From Microbacterium sp. C5A9 (GTDB lineage Bacteria > Actinomycetota > Actinomycetes > Actinomycetales > Microbacteriaceae): a DNA stretch of 64,000 bases. The notes beneath the pieces were generated by a model. It saw only the letters and a program-made list of their open reading frames with translations, did not search any database and was not told where the DNA came from. Where the stretch lies: NCBI RefSeq assembly GCF_022627955.1, contig NZ_JABXGD010000004.1, positions 186,001 through 250,000 on the forward strand, written 5' to 3'. Of this stretch, positions 17,008-25,191 are shown in pieces. The position numbers were made by a program, and so were the translations under genes. Position 1 is the stretch's first letter. Each line of letters begins with the position of its first letter.

Positions 17008-18965
17008 CCGCGCGCTTCGCCGCCATCCGCATCATCGCCCTGCTGTCGGTGCTGCTCGGCATCAACTACGTCACCTGGCGCTGGCTGGAATCGGTGAACT
17101 GGTCCGCCTGGTGGATCGCGGTTCCCCTGGTGATCGCCGAGACCTACAGCCTCATCGACACCTTCCTGTTCTGCCTCACCATGTGGAAGGCGAAGGAGCG
17201 GCCCGCACCGGTGTCGCCGCCGCAGGGCACGGTCGACGTCTTCGTCACGACCTACGACGAGCCGATCGAGCTCGTGATGACGACGGCCCGAGCAGCCAGA
17301 CAGATCGCCTATCCGCACACGACCTGGGTCCTCGACGACGGCTCCCGCCCCGAGCTCGCGCAGGCGGCCCGCGACGCCGGTGTCGGGTACCTCACGCGCT
17401 CGGACGACTGGGTCGGCAAGCCCCGCCACGCGAAGGCCGGCAACCTCAACAGCGCGCTGTTCGAGACCGACGGCGAGTTCCTGCTGATCCTCGATGCCGA
17501 CCAGATCCCCGATCCGCTGATCCTGCACCGCACCCTCGGCTACTTCGCCGACGACCCCGAGGTCGCCGTCGTGCAGACACCGCAGTGGTTCATGAACGTC
17601 GACGAGGCCGATCCGCTCGGCGCGCAGGCGCCCCTCTTCTACGGTCCGATCCAGCAGGGCAAGGACGGCTGGAACGCCGCGTTCTTCTGCGGCTCGAACG
17701 CCGTGCTCCGGCGTGAGGCGCTCATGCAGCTGGGCATCATCGGCTACGTGCGCGAGGTCACCGACAGTGCGGCCCGCGCGCTCCGCGCCTCCGAAGAGCT
17801 GATCGGCGCGGAGCTGCGCACGGCGTCCGACCCCGATCTGCGCCGCGAACTGTTCGCCATCGAGGTCGCGATCCGCACGGGTCGCCGCGACCTCGCATCC
17901 GGCTCTCCGGTGGCCGACGTCGCGGCCGCGGTGCGCACCGCCGTCGACAACGCGTCGGTCATCCTCGTCGCGAAGGATCTGGCCGGCATCCGCGCCGATC
18001 TCGCCGAGCTCGGGGCCCTGCCGATCCAGCACGATGCCGAGCTCGACGCGATCGTCGTCGACGAGGCGGGGCTCGCCGCGCTCGCGGCATCCGACCTCTC
18101 GCCCATCACTGCGATCGATGCCGTCAAGGCTCTGCTCGACGCGCTGCGACTCGACCGCGGCGACGAGGCGCAGCCCATCCTGCCGCTCGCGACCATCTCG
18201 GTGACGGAGGACATGGCCACCGCCATGCAGCTGCACTCGCTCGGCTGGCGCAGCGTCTTCCATCACGAGATCCTCGCCAAGGGACTCGCTCCCGAAGACC
18301 TGCGGACGATGCTGACCCAGCGCCTGCGCTGGGCCCAGGGCACCCTGCAGGTGATGCTGCGCGACAACCCGCTCGTCAAGCGCGGCCTGTCGATCGGCCA
18401 GCGGCTGATGTACTTCGCAACGATGTGGAGCTACCTGTCGGGGTTCGCCGCCGTCGTGTACCTCACGGCCCCGGTCGTCTACCTCGTGTTCGGTGTGCTG
18501 CCGGTCACCGCGTGGTCGGTGGACTTCTTCGTCCGCTTCCTGCCGTACTTCCTGGTCAACCAGCTCCTCTTCCTCGTCGTCGCGAAGGGCATCAGAACGT
18601 GGCGAGGGCAGCAGTACTCGCTCGCCCTCTTCCCGGTGTGGATCCGCGCATGCTGGACGGCCGTCGCGAACGTCGTGTTCGGGCGCCACCTGTCGTTCGC
18701 GGTCACCCGCAAGGACGGACGCGACCCGCGAGGTGTGCCGTGGCGCGAGATCTGGCCCCAGCTCACGGCGATGATCGTGCTCGCCGTGGCGCTCGTGATC
18801 GGTGTGACCCGCGTGATCGTCGGCACCGGCGACGGCACGGGAACCCTCGTCAACACCGTGTGGGTGCTCTACGACCTGCTCGTGCTCAGCGTCATCATCC
18901 ACGCCGCCCGTTACCGCGGACCGGCCCGAATCCTCGAGGAGGAGTCCCATGGACATCAGCACTGA
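17004..18965 (+). CDS. Cellulose-synthase-like family 2 glycosyltransferase with a large insertion
   Basis: A 653-residue membrane processive glycosyltransferase. Two N-terminal membrane segments precede the GT2 domain with DDGS (about 111), DAD (about 164) and QRLRW (about 438), then several C-terminal membrane segments. Between GSNAVLRR (about 235) and ISVTEDM (about 398) there is an insertion of about 150 residues where family members usually have 10-20. The insertion is helical and acidic with no recognised motif. The product is probably an exopolysaccharide. Placement inside a phosphatase-STAS-kinase operon suggests stress-dependent control. Confidence 0.85.
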   Translation: MTARFAAIRIIALLSVLLGINYVTWRWLESVNWSAWWIAVPLVIAETYSLIDTFLFCLTMWKAKERPAPVSPPQGTVDVFVTTYDEPIELVMTTARAARQIAYPHTTWVLDDGSRPELAQAARDAGVGYLTRSDDWVGKPRHAKAGNLNSALFETDGEFLLILDADQIPDPLILHRTLGYFADDPEVAVVQTPQWFMNVDEADPLGAQAPLFYGPIQQGKDGWNAAFFCGSNAVLRREALMQLGIIGYVREVTDSAARALRASEELIGAELRTASDPDLRRELFAIEVAIRTGRRDLASGSPVADVAAAVRTAVDNASVILVAKDLAGIRADLAELGALPIQHDAELDAIVVDEAGLAALAASDLSPITAIDAVKALLDALRLDRGDEAQPILPLATISVTEDMATAMQLHSLGWRSVFHHEILAKGLAPEDLRTMLTQRLRWAQGTLQVMLRDNPLVKRGLSIGQRLMYFATMWSYLSGFAAVVYLTAPVVYLVFGVLPVTAWSVDFFVRFLPYFLVNQLLFLVVAKGIRTWRGQQYSLALFPVWIRACWTAVANVVFGRHLSFAVTRKDGRDPRGVPWREIWPQLTAMIVLAVALVIGVTRVIVGTGDGTGTLVNTVWVLYDLLVLSVIIHAARYRGPARILEEESHGHQH

Positions 18966-19281
18966 CATCCGCGACGGCTACGCCGTGATCGCGCTCGCCG
19001 GGCGCCTCACCGCGACCGGCGCCCCGCTGCTGCGCAAGGCGGTGACAGACCTCGTCGGGTCGGGAGATTCACGGATCGTCATCGACATGGCGGCAGTGCA
19101 GCTCGTCGACTCGTCGGGCCTCGGAGCCCTGGTGGGGGCGTTGAAGAGCGCGAGGGTCGCCGGCGGCGACCTGCGCATCGCCGCCGTGCCGGATGCCGTG
19201 CGCACCGTGCTGCACCTCACCAACCTCGACCGCGTCCTGCGCGATCATCCCACGACGGAATCGGCGTTCGATGGGCAGTGA
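18949..19281 (+). CDS. STAS-domain anti-anti-sigma factor (RsbV-like)
   Basis: A 110-residue single STAS domain. The phosphorylatable serine motif is VDSSGLGALVGAL near residue 55, the site normally phosphorylated by an RsbW-type kinase and cleared by a SpoIIE phosphatase. GAGGAGG precedes the ATG, inside the last codons of the glycosyltransferase gene (17-nt overlap). It overlaps the kinase gene by 11 nt. Its partners are likely the two regulators in this operon. No sigma-factor gene is adjacent. Confidence 0.88.
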   Translation: MDISTDIRDGYAVIALAGRLTATGAPLLRKAVTDLVGSGDSRIVIDMAAVQLVDSSGLGALVGALKSARVAGGDLRIAAVPDAVRTVLHLTNLDRVLRDHPTTESAFDGQ

Positions 19282-19690
19282 GCCGGGCTCCGCGCGCGTC
19301 ATCGGAGCAGCCACTCCGGCCTTCGTCGACGAGGTGCTCGACGCCCTCGATGCTCTCTGGGCGGAGTCGGCTCACGTGGCATCCGAGGACCGCACCCTGT
19401 TCACCCTCGCGGTCAGCGAGGTGGCGACGAACATCGTGCAGCACGCGGAGGCCTTCGCGCATGCCGAGATCAGTGTCGACGTCGCCCTTCGGGTAGCACC
19501 GGACGAGCTTCTCGCCACCATCGTCGACACGGCTCATCCCGCGAGCATCGACTGGGAGAACGTGTCGATGCCGGATCACGAGAGCGAGAGCGGCCGCGGA
19601 CTGGCCATCGCCACCGCCGCGCTCGACGAATTCGAGCACAGCGGCGGCAGCGCGGGCAACACCTGGGTGCTGCGCCGTCGGCTCAGCTGA
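19271..19690 (+). CDS. RsbW-like anti-sigma kinase (HATPase_c_2)
   Basis: A 139-residue GHKL ATPase-type protein with the N-box VSEVATNIVQHAEAF, a degenerate G1 box (VDTAHP) and ESGRGLAIATAALDEF as the G2 region. Such proteins phosphorylate the STAS partner and bind either it or a target. ATG 19271 overlaps the STAS gene. Its 3' end overlaps the convergent DoxX gene by 8 nt. Its target may be a distant sigma factor or the operon's glycosyltransferase; the sequence does not decide this. Confidence 0.82.
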   Translation: MGSEPGSARVIGAATPAFVDEVLDALDALWAESAHVASEDRTLFTLAVSEVATNIVQHAEAFAHAEISVDVALRVAPDELLATIVDTAHPASIDWENVSMPDHESESGRGLAIATAALDEFEHSGGSAGNTWVLRRRLS

Positions 19691-20123
19691 GCCAGGCCGG
19701 CGCGCGACCGCGCAGGAAGGCACCGTCGAGAGAGAAGCGCCCGGCACCTGTGAAGGCCAGCGCGAGCGCGCCCGCTCCGAGCACGGCGACGAACTCGTAG
19801 CCGCCTTCGCCCACCCAGAGCCCGGCGGGGAGGTGCACGGCGACGAGCGCGACGATCATGTCGACCGCGAGCAGGATGCCGACGGGGCGGGTGAAGAGGC
19901 CGAGAACCAACAGGATGCCGCCGATGAGCTCGACGAACGCGACGACGGGGGCGGCGATCTCGGGCAGAGGGATCCCCATTCCCGCGAAGCTGCCGACGGT
20001 TCCGGCGATCGTGTACTCGAAGATCTTCTGCGCCCCGTGGGCGGCGAAGATCGCACCGACCACGATGCGCAGGACCAGGAGTCCCAGCGAAGGGCCGGCA
20101 GAGGGGGCGGTGGTGTTCGTCAT
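19683..20123 (-). CDS. DoxX-family membrane protein
   Basis: A 146-residue protein with four membrane segments and the DoxX signature LRIVVGAIFAAHGAQKIF, followed by GGILLVLGLFTRP. Family members are small redox-linked membrane proteins, some linked to SodA/thiol homeostasis. No partner genes are adjacent. AAGGAAC lies upstream of the ATG. Confidence 0.85.
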   Translation of the reverse strand: MTNTTAPSAGPSLGLLVLRIVVGAIFAAHGAQKIFEYTIAGTVGSFAGMGIPLPEIAAPVVAFVELIGGILLVLGLFTRPVGILLAVDMIVALVAVHLPAGLWVGEGGYEFVAVLGAGALALAFTGAGRFSLDGAFLRGRAPAWLS

Positions 20124-20270
20124 GAGGAGATGTTCCTTCGTGGCAGGACACCGCGCGCCAGGCGCGGAGCAGGGGCTATCCCTGCTCCCACGCTAGGAAG
20201 GGCACTTTTCCATCTCCTGAATGCGGGACGCCTCGGAGCCCGTATCGGCAGCCTTCCGTAGACTCGCCGA

Positions 20271-20342
20271 ATGGCGCGGTCCACGCGGCAGGGCCGAGAT
20301 GGCGCGATCGACGCGACAGGGAAGGGGCGGAGTAGACGGTGA
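20271..20342 (+). CDS. Possible leaderless 23-codon upstream ORF
   Basis: A basic 23-residue ORF. TAGACT (20259-20264) ends exactly 6 nt before its ATG, the arrangement of leaderless actinobacterial transcripts. Its TGA overlaps the GTG start of the next gene (GTGA), which would couple the two. The peptide is Arg-rich and unlikely to fold. It may serve only to deliver ribosomes to the downstream gene. Confidence 0.35.
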   Translation: MARSTRQGRDGAIDATGKGRSRR

Positions 20343-20983
20343 GGGCACGATCGGTGTTCGGCGTGCTGCGCCTGGTCACAGCCACCGTGTGCACCGTCGC
20401 CCTCGTGCACCGTCTCTTCTGGGGACTGAGCTCGCGCACGATCGCGGGCGAGAACTTCTTCGCCTACCTGACCGTGCAGTCGAACTGCGCGCTCGTCGTC
20501 GTGCTGCTGATCGGGGCGGTGCTCGCCTTCATCCGCGCCTCGGATCCGCGGTGGTTCACGGTCGCGCTGGCGCTCGTCCTCACCTGGACGATCACGGCAG
20601 GTCTCGCCTTCGCCCTGATCGTGTGGCAGGCGGGCCTGCGCGGCATCCGCGTCGATGTGCCGTGGTCCGACCAGGTGCTGCACTTCTGGCTTCCGGCGTG
20701 CACCGCCCTCGCCTGGGTGCTGACCCCCGGGCACCGCGGAGTCCCCTGGTGGGTCGTGCCCACGGCGCTCGCCTTTCCCCTGGCCTGGGGTGGCGTCACC
20801 CTGTGGCGCGGCCCGTCCGTGGGCTGGTACCCCTACTACTTCCTCGACCCGCGACAGGTGTCGGGCCCGATGGAGTTCCTCCTCACGAGCGGCATCGCGC
20901 TGGCCATCTTCGCGCTGGTCGCCACGGTGATCGTGCTCGTGAGTCGCATGCGGCGGCGGGGCCGGTCGCGACCCGAGGTGTGA
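20339..20983 (+). CDS. Pr6Pr family six-helix membrane protein
   Basis: A 214-residue membrane protein with six predicted helices. It has the ENFFAYLTVQSNCALVVV region and a conserved HFWLP segment, as in the FAR-17a/AIG1-like Pr6Pr family. Function is unknown. GGAG in GCGGAGTAGACG precedes GTG 20339. A short ORF ends across this start codon. The C-terminus is very basic (SRMRRRGRSR), so it lies in the cytoplasm. Confidence 0.8.
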   Translation: MRARSVFGVLRLVTATVCTVALVHRLFWGLSSRTIAGENFFAYLTVQSNCALVVVLLIGAVLAFIRASDPRWFTVALALVLTWTITAGLAFALIVWQAGLRGIRVDVPWSDQVLHFWLPACTALAWVLTPGHRGVPWWVVPTALAFPLAWGGVTLWRGPSVGWYPYYFLDPRQVSGPMEFLLTSGIALAIFALVATVIVLVSRMRRRGRSRPEV

Positions 20984-20990
20984 TGCGGAC

Positions 20991-22430
20991 TCAGTCCGTC
21001 GCCGTGCGGAACGGCGCGAGCGAGGCGATCGCCGCCGCCAGAGCCTTCTGATCGTCGAGTTCGGCGAACTCCGCGGCCGCGTCTCCTCCGACGATCCCGA
21101 TCAGGATGTTCTCGCCGGTGGTGGGGGCGAGGTCGACCCAGGTGCGGATCATCGCGTCGCCGTCGACGACGTGCCAGATCGACGGCGCGGGTGTCGCGTC
21201 GGCATCCGTTCCGGCGCCCGCATCGGCACCCTCATCGGCGCCGGGATCCGGGGCGGGGGCCGCGGCGAACAGCGGCTCGTCGAAGCGCATCCACACGGTC
21301 TCGATGCGCCCCATGCCGAGCTCGGCGATCGCTCCACGATGGCTGAACGGGAGGGCGGGCGCGAACTGCAGCCCCTCGCTCTTCAGCACGCCGAGCGGCA
21401 CGGTGATCAGCACGCGATCGAACGACAGGGACTCCCCCGAGGCGATGCCCAGACTGACACCGGCCTCGTCGTAGGCGACCCGACCCACCGGAGACGACAG
21501 GCTCAGCCGCGCGCCCTCGAGCATCCCCTCGATCACCGGCGTGAGGTCGCCGAGCACCGCGGTGGCCTCGTCAGGCGGGAGCTTCGGGGGGAACCAGGTC
21601 GAGACGTCCGCGGCATCGGCCCCGGACCACGCGGCGATCGAGGCGAGGAGTGCGGCGAGGCCCGGCTCCGTCGGATCGGCACCCGCCGCGGTCAGCGCCT
21701 CGTCGAGCGAGGTGTCGGTCAGCCCCTCCTGCGCGGTGGCGATGGCGGACTGCACCGGCTCGGTCGTCACCGGCGCGACGTCGCCGTCTGCGGAGCGCCA
21801 GAGCGCGCCGGCGATCGACGCCGTGCGGACGTCGAGCGCATCGAGGCTCTCGCGCAGCGCGCCGTCGGATGCCCCGAGCAGCCAACCGCCCAGCTGCGCG
21901 GGGACCGGCCAGTTCGCGTCGTCGACGACGGAATGGACTCGTCCGCCGACCCGGTCGCGTGCCTCGAAGACCGTGACCTCGAGACCGTCCGCGACGAGAC
22001 GTGCCGCTGCGGCGGCACCCGCGAGCCCGGCACCCACGATCGCCACTCGCTCGCCGTCATCGGCGGCACGACGGAGCAGCTCGGCGGCACGCTCGCCCGA
22101 GCGGATCGCGGCGGCCATCGTGCCGGGGGCCTCGACGTCGGTCGCCTCACCGGCGAGGAAGAGCCGGTCGTCGACGGGCTCGGCCAGCGCATCGCGCGCG
22201 GCGGCCTGGATGCCGACGGGCGTGAAGCTCGCCGCACCGAGGGAGAAGGGGTCGTTCGTCCACGAGCTCCGGGCGAAGGCGTCCGACGTGATGCTGTCGG
22301 AGGTGGGCTTCGGGGTCGGCGAGCGGTCGGGCGTGGGCGTGGGCACCGGCTCGGGCGTGCAGGAGGCCAGCAGGACTCCCAGGACGCCGGCTCCGGCGCC
22401 GATCAGCAGTGTGCGACGCGTCATCCTCAT
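20991..22430 (-). CDS. Flavin amine oxidase-like lipoprotein with circularly permuted FAD motifs
   Basis: A 479-residue protein. It has an RR-containing signal with lipobox LLASC (Cys24) and a Pro/Thr-rich linker (25-45). Next come motifs that normally end an amine oxidase: W57..DP61, LFLAGEAT (90-97) and SGERAAELL (111-119). Only then comes the usual N-terminal FAD motif VAIVGAGLAG (129-138) with VFEARDRVGGR. The substrate domain follows, ending at the point where a normal enzyme would enter its final FAD segment. The frame is unbroken. The order therefore looks like a true circular permutation. Export as a flavin-loaded lipoprotein (Tat) is inferred. Substrate unknown. Confidence 0.8.
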   Translation of the reverse strand: MRMTRRTLLIGAGAGVLGVLLASCTPEPVPTPTPDRSPTPKPTSDSITSDAFARSSWTNDPFSLGAASFTPVGIQAAARDALAEPVDDRLFLAGEATDVEAPGTMAAAIRSGERAAELLRRAADDGERVAIVGAGLAGAAAAARLVADGLEVTVFEARDRVGGRVHSVVDDANWPVPAQLGGWLLGASDGALRESLDALDVRTASIAGALWRSADGDVAPVTTEPVQSAIATAQEGLTDTSLDEALTAAGADPTEPGLAALLASIAAWSGADAADVSTWFPPKLPPDEATAVLGDLTPVIEGMLEGARLSLSSPVGRVAYDEAGVSLGIASGESLSFDRVLITVPLGVLKSEGLQFAPALPFSHRGAIAELGMGRIETVWMRFDEPLFAAAPAPDPGADEGADAGAGTDADATPAPSIWHVVDGDAMIRTWVDLAPTTGENILIGIVGGDAAAEFAELDDQKALAAAIASLAPFRTATD

Positions 22431-22598
22431 CGTGTCGCAACGATACCGCGCGCAGAGGGATGCGCGCGTGCGGCGACCCCTCCTGCACCGAGGTCGATCG
22501 CCTGCGCTCCGTCCCCAGGACGGCGAGATCGCGCAGGACCGCTCTGCGCCGCACGACGCAACACTGCCATTCTGGCGCGACGTTCGCAGGATGGAGTC

Positions 22599-23000
22599 AT
22601 GACGATGAGCGAGCCGCAGGTCTGGACGTTGATAGGGGTGTTCGGCGCCGCTCTGCTGGGTGGCTTCACCCTCGTGACGACGCACTTCGGCAGGGTGGTT
22701 CGCGCAGAGGTCGGCCGTCTCGAGGGAACACTGTCCGGCAAGATCGAGGCTCTCGACGGACGAGTGACCGGTCAGATCGAGGCCCTCGACCATCGCCTCA
22801 CCGGAAAGATCGAAGCCCTCGACTACAGGCTCTCCGGTCAGATCGAAATGCTCGACAACCGCCTCACCGGTCAGATCGAGATGCTCGACCACCGCCTCAC
22901 CGGCCAGATCGACGCACTCGACGCCAAGCTGACCGGCCGCATCGACACCCTCGACAAAGAGGTCTCCGATATCGCGAACCGGTTCTTCGGGGCCCCCTAA
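22599..23000 (+). CDS. Membrane-anchored 11-residue-repeat coiled-coil protein
   Basis: A 133-residue protein. One N-terminal membrane segment (about 8-27) is followed by about seven tandem 11-residue repeats with pattern [QK]IExLDxRLTG, then a short IANRFFGAP end. The 11-residue period predicts a right-handed-leaning (hendecad) coiled coil. There is no enzyme motif. The genes on its left (divergent) and right (convergent) give no functional hint. A scaffold or tether at the membrane is a guess. Confidence 0.75.
   Translation: MTMSEPQVWTLIGVFGAALLGGFTLVTTHFGRVVRAEVGRLEGTLSGKIEALDGRVTGQIEALDHRLTGKIEALDYRLSGQIEMLDNRLTGQIEMLDHRLTGQIDALDAKLTGRIDTLDKEVSDIANRFFGAP
22740..22970 (+). repeat. Seven 33-bp tandem coding repeats
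   Basis: Each unit encodes 11 residues such as QIEALDHRLTG and differs from its neighbours mainly at third codon positions and one variable residue. The repeat is coding, not a CRISPR array: units abut with no spacers. Confidence 0.8.
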
Positions 23001-23079
23001 CGCAGGCGGGCCCAAGCGCAGGCAGACCCTAGTGCAGGCATACCCTGGTCCGGGCGGGCCGGCTCTCTCTCTCAGGGGA

Positions 23080-23511
23080 TCAGTCCCGCCCGGCGCCGGG
23101 GTGCCAGAGCACGACCTCGGCTGATCTGCGGAGTCGCCGCCCGCCGGTCATCGGTATGACCCCCGCGGACCCGGCCGCGAACACGCGCACTCCGGGCCGG
23201 TTCTCGCGCTCGGCCCGCAGGGCGGCGTCGAGTTCGGCGACACGGCGCCGCAGCATCCGATTCTCGTCTTCCAGGTCGAGCAGCCGCGCGATGGCCGGGA
23301 GGCTCATCCCCTCGGACGAGAGCTGGGCGACCTCACGGAGCTGCTCGATGTTGCGCGTCGAGTAGCGGCGCGAGCCGCCCGAGGTGCGTCCGGGCACGAC
23401 AAGGCCGATGCGGTCGTACTGGCGCAGCGTCTGCGGGTGCATCCCCGCGAGCTGGGCCGCGACGGCGATCGCGAACACCGGGGTGTCGGAGTCCATGTGC
23501 TGATCAGACAT
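23080..23511 (-). CDS. hspR: HspR, MerR-type heat-shock repressor
   Basis: A 143-residue repressor. The MerR-type helix-turn-helix carries the HspR signature LAGMHPQTLRQYDRIGLVVP (about residues 21-40), then a GRTSGGSRRYS wing and a coiled coil (LEDENRMLRRRVAELDAAL). HspR binds HAIR inverted repeats and represses dnaK operons with DnaK as co-repressor. It is the last gene of dnaK-grpE-dnaJ-hspR, closing the feedback loop. A GGAGGAGGAGG run precedes the ATG. Residues after 105 are variable and basic. Confidence 0.93.
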   Translation of the reverse strand: MSDQHMDSDTPVFAIAVAAQLAGMHPQTLRQYDRIGLVVPGRTSGGSRRYSTRNIEQLREVAQLSSEGMSLPAIARLLDLEDENRMLRRRVAELDAALRAERENRPGVRVFAAGSAGVIPMTGGRRLRRSAEVVLWHPGAGRD

Positions 23512-23556
23512 GTCTTCCTCCTCCTCCGGCGTTCGCGGTCGTCGTCTCGGTCATCG

Positions 23557-24540
23557 TCACCGACGCGCCTTCGCCATGAGGTCGGCGCGCGGGTTCTCTG
23601 CGGGTTCGAGAGACTGGAACTTCTCCAGCGCCTCGCGTGCGGCGTCGTCGAGGTGCGCGGGCACCGCGATCTGCAGCTCGGCGAGCAGGTCTCCCGTGCC
23701 CTTCGAGGTGGTGACTCCGCGTCCCTTGACGCGCAGGACGCGTCCGGACGGGGTGCCCGGTGCGACACGGAGCTTGACCGTGTCACCGCTGAGCGTCGGG
23801 ACCTCGATGGTCGCGCCGAGCGCGGCCTCGGTGAAGGTCACCGGCACGACGACGCGCAGATTGAGCCCATCGCGGGTGAAGACCGGATGCGGTCGCACCG
23901 CGATCTGCACCACGACGTCGCCGTTCTCCCCGCCGTCGGGCGAGGGGCGGCCGCGTCCGCGGAGCCTGATCTTCTGGCCGTCGGCGACGCCGGCGGGGAT
24001 CTTCACCTTGAACGGCTTGCCGTCCTCCCCCTGCAGGGTGATGGTCTCACCCTGCACGGCGGTGGCGAAGTCGAGGGTGGTGCGGGCCGTGACGTCGGCG
24101 CCCTTCTGTGGCCCGCCGAAGCCACGGAATCCGCCCGAGGTCTGCCCGAAACGGCCGGAGCCGAACGAACCGCCCTGCCCCTGGTTGAACATCGCGAAGA
24201 TGTCCTCGAAGTCGGCGGACTGCCCGCGCCCCTGCTGGCCGAACCGGCTGAAGACGTCTTCGAAGCCGCCGCCGGACTGGCCGCCCGCGGTGAAGCGTGC
24301 GCCCGAGCCCATGGCGCGGATCTCGTCGTACTCCTTGCGCTGTTCGGCGTCGGAGAGCACCGAGTAGGCCTCGCTGATCTCCTTGAACTTCGCCTCGGCC
24401 TTCTCATCACCCTGATTGGAGTCGGGGTGATACTTGCGGGCGAGCTTGCGGTACGTCTTCTTGAGATCAGCGTCGCTGACGTCTTTCGAGACCCCGAGGG
24501 TCTTGTAGAAGTCCTTGTCGAACCAGTCCTGGCTAGCCAT
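23557..24540 (-). CDS. dnaJ: DnaJ-family co-chaperone lacking the zinc finger
   Basis: A 327-residue J-protein. The J-domain (about 8-70) has the HPD motif in YHPDSNQGD. A Gly/Phe-rich linker (about 85-150) and two C-terminal substrate-binding domains follow. There are no CxxCxGxG repeats, so it is a type II (CbpA-like) DnaJ, as in many actinobacterial dnaK operons. It stimulates DnaK ATPase. It begins 7 nt after grpE and is followed by hspR. Confidence 0.92.
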   Translation of the reverse strand: MASQDWFDKDFYKTLGVSKDVSDADLKKTYRKLARKYHPDSNQGDEKAEAKFKEISEAYSVLSDAEQRKEYDEIRAMGSGARFTAGGQSGGGFEDVFSRFGQQGRGQSADFEDIFAMFNQGQGGSFGSGRFGQTSGGFRGFGGPQKGADVTARTTLDFATAVQGETITLQGEDGKPFKVKIPAGVADGQKIRLRGRGRPSPDGGENGDVVVQIAVRPHPVFTRDGLNLRVVVPVTFTEAALGATIEVPTLSGDTVKLRVAPGTPSGRVLRVKGRGVTTSKGTGDLLAELQIAVPAHLDDAAREALEKFQSLEPAENPRADLMAKARR

Positions 24541-24547
24541 CGATCAC

Positions 24548-25189
24548 CTACTCTGCGGGAACGGCGACGACGACCTTCGCAGGGCGCAGCTCGACGTCAC
24601 CGAGGCGGTATCCCACCTCGACGACCTCGAGCACCGTGGTCTTGTCGGCGCCGGGCGTCGGCTGCTGGAAGATCGCCTCGTGACGCTGCGGGTCGAATTC
24701 TTCGCCCTTCTCGCCGTACGAGACGACACCGAGCCGCTCCACCACCGTGCGGACCTTGTCGGCGATCACGGCGAAGGGCGTGCCCTCGACGAGGTCGCCG
24801 TGCTGAGCGGCGCGAGCGAGATCGTCGAGCACGGGGATGAGGCCCTTGGCGGCCTCGCCCTTCGCGCGCTCGATCTCGACCTGACGCTGCTCTTCGGTGC
24901 GGCGGCGGTAGTTGGCGTACTCGGCCTGGAGGCGCTTGAGGTCGTTGAGCAGGGTCGACTCCAGGTCGGCGAGCACGGCGTCCTCCGCCGCGGCCTCGCC
25001 GGTCTGCGTCGCGCCCAGGATGTCGTCGACCGTCAGGTCGTCGGAAGCGCCGTCCACCGGCGTCTCGTCGGATCCTTCGGCGGCCGCGGCCTCACGCGAG
25101 TCGGGGTTCTGCGGCGAAGGGCCGGTGCCATGAGCATCCGACCCCTCGCTGCGAACCTCGTCGTCACCTTCGAAGTTCTTGTCCGTCAT
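24548..25189 (-). CDS. grpE: GrpE nucleotide exchange factor
   Basis: A 213-residue GrpE. An acidic disordered N-terminus of about 75 residues precedes the long coiled coil (LKRLQAEYANYRRRTEEQRQ) and the beta-domain that opens DnaK (FDPQRHEAIFQQ near residue 170, then VLEVVEVGYRLGDVELRPAKV). It releases ADP from DnaK. It starts 2 nt after the dnaK stop, so it is tightly coupled. Confidence 0.95.
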   Translation of the reverse strand: MTDKNFEGDDEVRSEGSDAHGTGPSPQNPDSREAAAAEGSDETPVDGASDDLTVDDILGATQTGEAAAEDAVLADLESTLLNDLKRLQAEYANYRRRTEEQRQVEIERAKGEAAKGLIPVLDDLARAAQHGDLVEGTPFAVIADKVRTVVERLGVVSYGEKGEEFDPQRHEAIFQQPTPGADKTTVLEVVEVGYRLGDVELRPAKVVVAVPAE

Positions 25190-25191
25190 GA

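Noticed and set aside
22740..22970. Regular 33-bp repeat as a possible CRISPR array
   Set aside because: Units abut with no spacers and encode 11-residue coiled-coil repeats in frame.
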